A DNA stretch of 64,000 nt, taken from Adineta vaga (Eukaryota; Rotifera). Of this stretch, positions 56,601-64,000 are shown in pieces (positions within the stretch are counted from its first letter, which is position 1; each line of letters opens with the position of its first letter). Position numbers and translations under genes: made by a program. The notes below the pieces were generated by a model. The model was not told the DNA's origin. It was given only the letters and a program-made list of their open reading frames with translations, and ran no database searches. The DNA lies in contig CP075493.1 of the NCBI GenBank assembly GCA_021613535.1, positions 372,001-436,000 on the forward strand, read 5' to 3'.

Positions 56601-58021
56601 ATTTTAAACATATCTCTACGATAACAAAAGATAACGGGCAACATTTTTATATCAAAGTTTTAACGAAACCACAATATTTTACAGCCAAAATACAGTCCAA
56701 ATCAGCACCTTTCAGAATATATAAGATAGTTGATACTTTATTAATACACATGGGAAAATCTTTCAATAGTATGGGTGTCTAAGAAAATAGATTTTTCTCA
56801 TTTCGCCTTAAATTGATGTTCGGCGTATACGGACCCCTTAAAGAAATTTCTAAAACTGGGTGTGAATATTTTAATATCTCGATATGGTCTACAAATCCTG
56901 GAAGCTTCATTCGATTTGGACAACTTTGAGTATAAAGTGGTTAAGATTCCATGGATTATCCCATGTGTTGATTAGGAACTGCGTGCGTTGTGTATAGAAA
57001 ATGTTTCTAAAAACATAACATCTTTGTTGCAGTTACAAATGTCTTCAAGGAGTTACATCATTTATGGTTTCGCAATAACAGGTATAACGTGTTATAATCA
57101 AATGAATTCAACGAAACAGAAGACAAAGATGATTCTCCTTCACACGAAAAAATCAGCAGATCTTGGATAAGGACAACAGAAATGAAAAATATAAATTCCA
57201 TCTTTCATAATATGGAATTAGGTGAATAGGTAATAAAATCTTAGATGTGGTTGATCGCGAATACATGACTCGATCTATTCTAGGTTATTCTAATCAATTT
57301 ATCGAGTGATTGTTCGACACGTTAGACGTGATTACTCTCAGTTATGCCAACGTTAAAGTTGGACAGTTATTTAAATATTCATCGATATACGTGAGGCGAT
57401 ATATACAAATAAACTAACGCAGATCAGTTTTCTACAGAAGCTTTAAAAAAACTCGAAACACTAGAATATGTAATGTTCACAGGAACTGAAACAGATGTGA
57501 TGACGAAACTAGTGCAAACCGTGTTGAGAGAAACGCGAATAGTATGAAGAAACTTTACAGAGATTTCAACAAAAATATCCAGGAATATATTGAAAGCTTT
57601 CGAATACTGTTGAAACGTCACTGTATTTACTTTTTAGACTTTGTATCCAAAACTGATTTAATAATTAAAAAAAGTCAGTAAATGCCCCCCCCCCCCCCAC
57701 AATAAAAGACCCCTGGGTCTTCTATTATGATCAAGCAAATCGCACTTCTTTTAGCAAAAATCGCCCTACCCTACAGGGCGTTTTTTCAAAATTTTCGCTC
57801 CAGAGGAGTCTTCTGTTATGGGAGGGGGGCTTTACGTCATCTACAATAGTTGAAAGCAAAAGCAGTAAATATTAATTCAATATCTTATCTAATAGATGAT
57901 TAAAACTCATTAATTATAAAGAAGTATTGGTTCGCGTAATGATAAAAGAATAAATTACCTTAGTCATGCCAACGCCAACTACAAAGACGCGATTCTTGAT
58001 ATTAGTTTGCTTCTTTTCCAT
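50678..58021 (-). CDS. daf-22: SCP2/DAF-22-type 3-ketoacyl-CoA thiolase
   Basis: Thirteen exons with matching phases give 410 residues: 58021-57959, 53539-53407, 53350-53264, 53216-53175, 53121-53057, 52984-52858, 51759-51696, 51618-51532, 51479-51326, 51263-51173, 51121-51065, 51005-50898, 50832-50678. The family performs the last, CoA-dependent cleavage of branched or very long acyl chains in peroxisomal beta-oxidation. The nucleophilic Cys92 sits in NNNCSTGS. The HDCF motif (304-307) and GHPLGATG with His354 are intact, and the TSDGSAA and LCGEG blocks are present. It ends right after the thiolase domain, so it lacks the C-terminal sterol-carrier domain of vertebrate SCPx, as nematode DAF-22 does. 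The last residues (FNDQ) are not a recognisable peroxisomal PTS1, and no PTS2 is evident, so localisation is open. Intron 1 (4.4 kb) and intron 6 (1.1 kb) are enlarged; intron 1 is filled with fold-back elements. The intron 6 acceptor (CCTGAAG) was chosen by frame and homology. Confidence 0.93.
51760..52857 (-). other. Thiolase intron 6, about 1.1 kb
   Basis: AT-rich sequence with no recognised element or gene, between exons of matching phase. A cryptic small exon cannot be excluded. Confidence 0.6.
53920..55245. repeat. Large fold-back element (about 1.3 kb) in thiolase intron 1
   Basis: The left arm (about 53920-54415) and right arm (about 54770-55245) are reverse complements over some 450 bp at roughly 75-85% by eye. 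Pairing words include TAAGAGAAATAAACTCTCAG with its inverse near 55010, and GGCCTACTACTGATAATAG with its inverse near 55205. The right arm contains GTGTGGGTGTTTG words resembling telomeric repeats. It is noncoding and non-autonomous. Confidence 0.85.
55755..56448. repeat. Nested inverted repeat in thiolase intron 1
   Basis: Outer arms (about 55755-55960 and 56205-56448) pair through GACCACGACTTT / AAAGTCGTGGTC and TTGTAGCCTATCTG-like words. Inner arms (about 55985-56060 and 56095-56165) pair through AAAACGAATGTTCCTTT. The inner core belongs to the GAATGTTCC family seen at 49.86 kb. Confidence 0.75.
57676..57842. repeat. Small inverted repeat with C14 tract
   Basis: GTAAATG followed by C14 (57685-57698) and ACAATAAAAGACCCC is roughly mirrored by GGAGTCTTCTGTTATGGGAGGGGGGCTTTAC. 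An inner palindrome (ATAAAAGACCC / GGGTCTTCTATTAT) adjoins it. It lies about 120 bp downstream of thiolase exon 1. Confidence 0.7.
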
Positions 58022-59626
58022 GATCTATAATATACAAGATATTTTTTAGTATATTGTTTCTCGAAGATGAAATTATCTAAAACACTTCTGAAGGGTGAAT
58101 GTAAACTGAAATGCCATTACATCACAAAAGATATTATTTCGACATTACCTCATGATATCACTGACTTCTTTATCGTTAATTTTCTCCTGTCATTTTTTAT
58201 ATGGATACCAAGCAACTGACACAGGAGTGTTACTTTATCTTTATTTTAAAAAATCAGGAGAACTGGGTATCAGTCATTCTTTTTGAAACAAAATGAAAGA
58301 AAAATTGCCAGTCACAAAATAACTGATCGCATAAAGACGCGCTCTAATATAATTTTGCCTTAAAGCATCGAAAGTTTTTGCAGCAAGTTATCAAATCTTC
58401 GCGAAAGCTAGAGAACTCTGTCACTTTACTACTTCATTTTGTGTTTATACAAATAGCATTTGGTTGTTTTCCAAAAATGTAAGTTTTCATTCACAACGAA
58501 TTACGAAAATACAAAATTTTTTTACTAAAAAGGGGAGAAACAACGGTTTTTAATGCAGTTATAGAATATTGAAGACCTCTTATCAAGATTGATTCAGTAG
58601 TTCATGTTACTGAAGTTGGGGTTTAAGAATAAAAACTTTCTAAAAATAGAGCTGGAGTCAAAAATATCGAAGATGTAGTTCACTAGGTTGAACACGGTAA
58701 CTTAGGATAAAAAGATGACAGTAAATCTGAGGCTTAGTACAACTTATATGTAGTCGTTGTGTCAGATGAATGCGCATTTTTTTTCTTTTTTTGAGTATTT
58801 ATTCTTATTTGTCTTTTTCTCAACAGATGCTAGGTGAAATTAACTTTAAAAGTAGTCCTTGGAAAGACTGCAAATTACTCTACAATATAATTCACATGAT
58901 CAAAAAAAAGGAATATCTTCAATAAGTCAGAGTTTGAAAATCAAAGATAATAGAATATTTAGAAATTAGCCTTTCGAGAATCAACTTGGGTGGTTAGTTT
59001 GATTCAGGATTACTATTATGTTTGGATAAGTAGATCATTCAATCTTATTTTAGAAGGATAAAAAGAGGTAAATGTGCCAATTCTATGTGATACAGTTGTC
59101 ATAAACAAATTATACGAAACTGTACTAAATTTTATTTGTATGGTGAGAGTCGTTAGCATGAAGTTCCTGAACTGATACAAACACCCGCGAGTTAACCCAA
59201 AATTTCATTTCGACATTGTCTTGTCTCGGCTTGTCGCATCTCACAGGCTTCTCACTTACCGCCATCTCACCTACCTCTACAAAATCATAATACGAAAAGT
59301 GATACTTTTACATATAGCCTTCCTATCACATGAATATTTTCACATATAATACCTATGAAAAAATTAGACAAACAAAAACAATAATCTTCGTAAGGTGCCA
59401 CGAAGTACTTCATCCGACGCATTCTTAAACAGAACTTTTTTAGGTCGCCATCGTTGATAATCAAGAACGGTTGGACATTCATCCATACCTCTTCTGCAAG
59501 AGATTTTTTTCTATAGTTCGAATTTCAGTTTCATTTAGTTTTATGAATTTTGGATGATTAGAAGAATAAGAGACAGTTAGTGTTTGTTTGTAAGATGAGC
59601 TGTTTTGAACGCTTTTGATTTAAGAA
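58022..59626. other. Intergenic, 5' flank of the thiolase gene
   Basis: No gene is supported. The thiolase promoter should lie just above 58021, but no motif is defensible. Confidence 0.5.
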
Positions 59627-59750
59627 GGGTGAGGGTGTGTGAGGGTGAGGGTGTGTGAGGGTGAGGGTGTGTGAGGGTGAGGGTGTGTGAGGGTGAGGGT
59701 GTGTGAGGGTGAGGGTGTGTGAGGGTGAGGGTGTGTGAGGGTGAGGGTGT
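59627..59750. repeat. G-rich minisatellite, unit GTGTGTGAGGGTGAGG, 7 copies
   Basis: Seven exact copies of a 16-bp unit span 59635-59746 with partial units at both sides. The plus strand is purely G/T/A with strong G-strand bias. The unit resembles telomeric repeats (bdelloid TGTGGG, TTAGGG-like) and could form G-quadruplexes. The minus-strand SPSPSHTLTLTHPH-like frame is a translation artefact. Confidence 0.95.
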
Positions 59751-60672
59751 TATGCTTCCATCCTTACCCACTTATGCAGCCGTTCAGGTTTGCGCAGATA
59801 TATGCAAGCGGATGAAATTTGTTTTACATATAGGTGTATTTCAGCGAAGCCGTACCATCGCTGATTAATCTGTATCCTACAATCTACTCCTTTTCATAAC
59901 GGGTTCGCTGTAATGGCTAAGTCTTTCGTGTTTTGCATACTTCTGCCTTGTTTTCCGGCATAGTAAAAGATTTCTGTCAAAAGATTCTTTGTGAAATTCT
60001 CTACAAGACGTGGATATCTTTATTGTTTTAAATAATCATCATTATTCCGAGACATACGATTCAATTTATTGGTCCAACAAGCACAGCTTTGAAAGACAAC
60101 ATTTTCTCGGATCAATATTGCATTGGATGCCACCTTATTCCAACTGATGCAGTCCACGAATTCATCTCAAGTATAATAGTCCAATGGATCAACATCAGGA
60201 CTGTTTGGTGGTCATTGGTATTTATCGATAAACTAGTGGAGGTATCCGCTGCAAAGGCAAAACCTTTCGTATTCTATATGACATCTTAAAAGACGACAGA
60301 GGACAAACAGATTTGTGCTTGAAAATTAGGCATCTACCACCACAGGATATTTTGCCATACATACCTGACAGAGGCAACTCCACTCGGGCACCAGTCGGAC
60401 GCTTCTCCAAATTCATCTCGTGTAGGGTGAGGGTAAGGAGTGTGGGATGAATGTCCATTTTACACCCACACTCATACTTCCACATCCTCACTCTCACTCA
60501 CACACTGGAACTCACACTCTCACACACTCACAACCTCATACACTGGTTGGATATAAAAGAAAGAAAGAAAGAGAGTCATTGAAGTAAAACGAAAGAGAGA
60601 GGAAAAGAATCTGCTTTAGTCGATTCATTTTATCATTATTGTTAGCATTACATACGCTGTTTTTCTGATTTC
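59751..60672. other. Intergenic with CACACTC-type repeats near the decarboxylase
   Basis: At 60420-60540 a G-strand patch (GTGTAGGGTGAGGGTAAGG) is followed by a long C-strand patch (ACACCCACACTCATAC...CTCACACACTCACAACC), so the two face each other. No gene is present. The decarboxylase start follows at 60673. Confidence 0.6.
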
Positions 60673-61206
60673 ATGGATCAAAATTTATCTGCTGAGTTAT
60701 TTTCTACGGACGATGATCTAAAGCCTATTCTTGGCAAACATTGGATTCATCAATGCCTTGACGATGAACTATATGAAGTCTATGTGAAAAATAGAAATAC
60801 TATTGACTTTCGTACTCTTACAGGAGTAGTAGCTGGAAGATGGTTCAAAGGACAACATGCGAACATAGTACGACTTTCATCAAAAGCTAATTTATTTAAC
60901 ATTTCATGGTACGAAGCCACCGGCGCATGTGCTAGCTTAATCATAAATTTAGACGAACGTGTTATTAAGTTAAATGTATTTTTTCCCCGATGGATAATGA
61001 ACGATCCCGACAAAACAATAGGCTTCGAAAATGAACATGTCGATGAGATACTTCGACAGCGCGATGCAGGACCAACTTATCCCTTAGGAAGTCTTCACGA
61101 ATTCGCAAAAGTGAAATTTATAGAAGACTGTGGTGAAAACAACGAAACTGTCATTGCATGTCATCCTAAGGATTTACCTGATGGTTATTTGGATCGTTCT
61201 AATTAA
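60673..61206 (+). CDS. padC: Phenolic acid decarboxylase-like protein (PadC family), variant active site
   Basis: A single exon of 177 residues starts at the ATG at 60673. The family is a small beta-barrel enzyme, typically 160-180 residues, that decarboxylates ferulic and coumaric acids to vinylphenols in bacteria and some fungi. The match is strong along the whole length: YEVYVKNRNTIDFR (34-47), TGVVAGRW (50-57), ISWYEATG (77-84), VFFPRWI and ENEHVDEI. The active-site Arg (Arg56) and Glu (Glu81) are kept, but the two catalytic tyrosines of the IYTY motif are His26 and Cys28 (IHQC). The protein may therefore have lost decarboxylation or act on another substrate. Without introns, and with bacteria and fungi as the family's main home, horizontal acquisition is likely. 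It sits between telomere-like repeats. An AATAAA lies 57 bp after the stop. Confidence 0.85.
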   Translation: MDQNLSAELFSTDDDLKPILGKHWIHQCLDDELYEVYVKNRNTIDFRTLTGVVAGRWFKGQHANIVRLSSKANLFNISWYEATGACASLIINLDERVIKLNVFFPRWIMNDPDKTIGFENEHVDEILRQRDAGPTYPLGSLHEFAKVKFIEDCGENNETVIACHPKDLPDGYLDRSN

Positions 61207-62390
61207 CTAATTACGAAACTGTTTTTATTGTTTGCGTGACATTCTCTTTTTCTTTTCTTTCCAATAAAACTCAATACTACGTAAGATGTGAGTTTGTGTG
61301 TGAATATGGATATTTTCATTTGATTAAACCCACATCCACACCCACATCTACAACCACACTCAAACCGGCTCAGCGTAACTGATGGAAAGGATTGATAAGC
61401 GCGAAATTTGGTGATTTTGGATTCCAATCACCTCAATGACTTACAACGAGCTCCTATGGATTCCAATTGATTTTCATGAATTTTGTGAGAATTCTTACAA
61501 AAGGTTATGAATGTCTTTGGATTCTATTTTATTCCATAGTTTCCTTGGATCTGTACACTCGCATCCTCAAGATGGATGAAAGAGTTAGACTGTTCCGGTA
61601 CTCTCGTTAGAAAAGAATTATCTGCCTATGTCTGTACTTAGAAATCGTTACTGACTAATTATTTCAGTTATGCTTCGTGACAAACAACATTGACTATTCG
61701 GCACTTAGGGTCTCTTCCCCAAGTATTATGAGAAAAAAGTGTGACTTTTTATGAGCGAAGACAGAGCATATTTGGAGCGCCACTGGTGCGAATCATAAAC
61801 ATCATAATCAGACCTTTCAAAGCATTTTTTCATTCAGTCTGCATGGCCTTATAGACCCTTTATGTCACTATGATGACCATTAGTAATCAAGTATTTGATC
61901 ATATTCACCACAAACTATCTTGTCGAGCACTCCATATCGAGCTCTCTGTAATGTGTAATTTTTACCCTGAAAAAATGTAATCTGAGAAAAACATGCTGAG
62001 CTCCGGGCCAAAACTGATTATTTCTCGGATGTATCGATCGTCGCCCGCAAACTTCGTTACGAAGAAAACCTTGCCACAACTTGAAATTCTCACTATAACC
62101 ATCTTTTGTTCATTTCTTCTCACTATTCACAGTAGATATAGGTGAGAGTATCATATAAAGGGTGTTCTGTGATAACTGAGGATAAGTTGTTAATGAAATT
62201 TTTTGTACTTTCTCCTGGCGTAGCAAGGTGAAAGTTTTATCGCTTATATATTAAATGAAAACCTACATATAGTAAAAGTTTCAGCTCGCTAGCTAAAACC
62301 AGTCGTGAAATAAATCGACAACACTGAAATACAAAAGTTTTGGTCAAAACATCAATTTTTATTCTGTACTGCAAGGGGTAGTTCCAAAGA
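61207..62390. other. Intergenic with CACATCCACACCCACA and GGATTCC patches
   Basis: At 61325-61370 there is a C-strand ACACCCACAT-type patch. At 61410-61560 degenerate TGGATTCC/GATTTTCATGAATTTT words recur. At 62160-62340 there are phrases typical of fold-back ends (AGCTCGCTAGCTAAAACC). No gene is seen. Confidence 0.5.
61263..61268 (+). other. Candidate polyadenylation signal of the decarboxylase gene
   Basis: AATAAA lies 57 bp downstream of the TAA stop, in TTTCCAATAAAACTC context. Plausible by position; not otherwise proven. Confidence 0.5.
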
Positions 62391-62394
62391 TACT

Positions 62395-63490
62395 CTACCA
62401 AAAAACTTTAAAAGCATATAGGAAAATTTGTTTCATATTAGAATTTGTGGCGTTTTTTCTCGTGACCATTTTGGTAGAAAAACTTTTCGAATTTTATTGA
62501 GAAGTGGCTATCTCTTACGAGGGAACATTCCGAGGTGTCTATCTTCGATTTCCCGACTTCCGTCATATTTTGATAGTACATAGTGACCTGTTAAAAACCT
62601 CAAAAGAATTTGCGTTGAGATTGAGTTGGATTAGAATTATGAAGTTTTCAATATAGTAATGTATTAAAAATTCCTGTGGGAACCCCTGGTTCGAAAAAAC
62701 CGAAAATTTAATTCTGAATCTCAAATTTTGCCCAAACAACGAACTAAGTCAGAGTGGTCTATACAGAAAAATTCAGAAGTTTTAGATAAAGTTGCAGTGA
62801 GATCTGACATCCAGGAGAGAGCGTGCTCGTGTAGTAAAGAATCCATACTATTGAATTAGCCAATGTTCATGAAACTTTGTCTAAAATTTCTGAATTTTTC
62901 TGTATAGACTACTCTAACTTAGTTCGTTGTTTGGGTAAAATTTGAGATTCAGAATCAAACTTTCGGTTTTTCCGAGCCAAGAGTCCCCCATAGGAATTTT
63001 TAATAGATTGCTATATTGAAAACTTCATAATTCTAGTCCAACCCAAATCCTTTGAGGTTCTTATCAGGTCGCTATGTACTATCAAAATATGATGGAAGTC
63101 GGGAAATCGGAGACAGACACCTCGGAATGTTTTTTCGTTAATGAAAATATTTATTGTGAAAACTGAACATGTCAAACTGTTTCTTGATAGAAGTATGATG
63201 TATAATGTTGAGTCTAAATTTATTTATCCTATTTAATCATAATTGAGAAGCCATTTTCTGGTTTCATCGAGCAAATTTCCCTCCACAAAATCCACTATGT
63301 AACATTTCTTCAGAATTTAGTCATTTTAAGATATATGGATCGACTTCTACCTAGACGTTAACCCGGTTTATAGTGTTTAGTACTTTATCCATAATGTCGG
63401 CATTGCTCGATGGAATTGGAAAGGTTTTTTTACCAAAATGATCACAAGAAAAAGCGCTACAAAGTCTAATATGTAAGAAGATTTTTTCGG
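62395..63490. repeat. Large fold-back element, right arm interrupted
   Basis: Inner arms (about 62510-62810 and 62860-63140) are reverse complements. Shared words include ACATTCCGAGGTGTCT, TCATATTTTGATAGTACATAG and CGAACTAAGT with their inverses. The outer left arm (about 62400-62475) pairs with about 63420-63490 (CATTTTGGTA.. versus TACCAAAATGATCACAAG). About 280 bp at 63140-63420 has no partner, which points to an insertion or replacement in the right arm. Confidence 0.8.
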
Positions 63491-64000
63491 ATTTTGTTAG
63501 ACTGTTATGGCTGAACTCCCATCAAATTGTCCTGGAATATTTTGACTAAAAAAATATCAAAAAATCGTTCAGATAAATTGAAAAGTTATTGTGTATGATT
63601 TACGATTTTTGAATTTCAAATTTTACAGGGATTCTCGAAGGTTGCTGCTGATTCCTGAGGGATCTCGCGGATTCAAGAATTTCGTTCTTTACTCCTTTCT
63701 CTTGAAAGATTAAGGGCAGCTACAAATATAATGGATATGTTCACAATACTGCTCATTTTATTGAAGGTTTGTCGTATGAAAATAAATCATCGATTTACCC
63801 TTTATGTTTAAAGTTGAATTCTGATTTAGACCAATCGAAATCATCACTTAAGTCTCGTTCTATCTCCTATCATTGCGATGAAATAGGTTTTACTATAAAA
63901 ACCAAAACTCTTTGATTGGTGGTCGAAAAATGAGGTTTTGCTCAAACCTTTCCTATAAAAAAATACGTCAAAATCCTGACAGTTTTATGCTAAAGTGCTC
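63491..64000. other. Window end, nothing recognised
   Basis: AT-rich sequence with a short GGATTC/GGGATCTCGCGGATTC patch at 63630-63680 similar to that at 15.3 kb. No gene is seen. Confidence 0.5.

Noticed and set aside
59577-59771. Minus-strand Ser/Pro/His/Thr-rich repeat protein
   Set aside because: Direct translation of the 16-bp minisatellite; no gene context.
1-64000. tRNA, rRNA, operon or defence-island content
   Set aside because: No cloverleaf with A/B boxes, rRNA cores or clustered co-oriented prokaryotic genes were seen; absence by eye is not proof.

Overview
This is a eukaryotic, AT-rich window. It has spliceosomal introns of about 40-70 bp in two genes, three apparently intronless genes, and a very heavy load of cut-and-paste DNA transposons and fold-back elements. 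I infer a bdelloid rotifer (Adineta/Rotaria-like). The basis is the short introns, two piggyBac lineages, a mariner with a full coding region, an orphan env-like gene, a G-rich 16-bp array related to the TGTGGG telomere repeat known from Adineta, and several enzymes of bacterial, fungal or plant type in single exons. The species is not proven.

Layout. 1.4-2.2 kb: a 2-oxoglutarate oxygenase gene cut off just before its iron-binding motif (minus). 4.1-8.9 kb: four inverted-repeat elements and one direct repeat. 9.5-11.1 kb: a decayed env-like gene without gag, pol or visible LTRs. 13.1-14.5 kb: an intronless acyltransferase-3 membrane protein. 15.1-22.1 kb: a nested transposon cluster. It holds a piggyBac fragment, a dead piggyBac (A), and a nearly intact piggyBac (B, with TTAA duplications and inverted termini) inserted into an older decayed gene. 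22.4-26.5 kb: degenerate repeat islands with no gene. 27.0-39.4 kb: a complete ABCB (P-glycoprotein) gene on the minus strand. I resolved it into 29 exons encoding 1335 residues with all ATPase motifs; a 5.7-kb intron 8 is packed with repeats. 40.3-44.2 kb: fold-back elements. 45.9-47.3 kb: an intronless BAHD acyltransferase (plus). 48.5-49.8 kb: a full-length mariner-like element with one frameshift. 50.7-58.0 kb: a 13-exon SCP2/DAF-22-type 3-ketoacyl-CoA thiolase (minus, 410 residues); its 4.4-kb intron 1 carries three fold-back structures. 59.6 kb: the G-rich array. 60.7-61.2 kb: an intronless phenolic acid decarboxylase-like gene lacking the two active-site tyrosines. 62.4-63.5 kb: a last large inverted repeat.

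The genes do not form an operon or obvious pathway. The ABCB pump, the thiolase (peroxisomal side-chain beta-oxidation in its family) and the four candidate acquired enzymes (oxygenase, acyltransferase 3, BAHD, decarboxylase) would fit small-molecule and xenobiotic metabolism, but that link is inference. I found no CRISPR, tRNA or rRNA, and no convincing new multi-gene system. The most unusual features are the density and variety of fold-back elements (including one with inverted tandem arrays and several with G/C tracts near their ends), the altered decarboxylase, and the precise truncation of the oxygenase.
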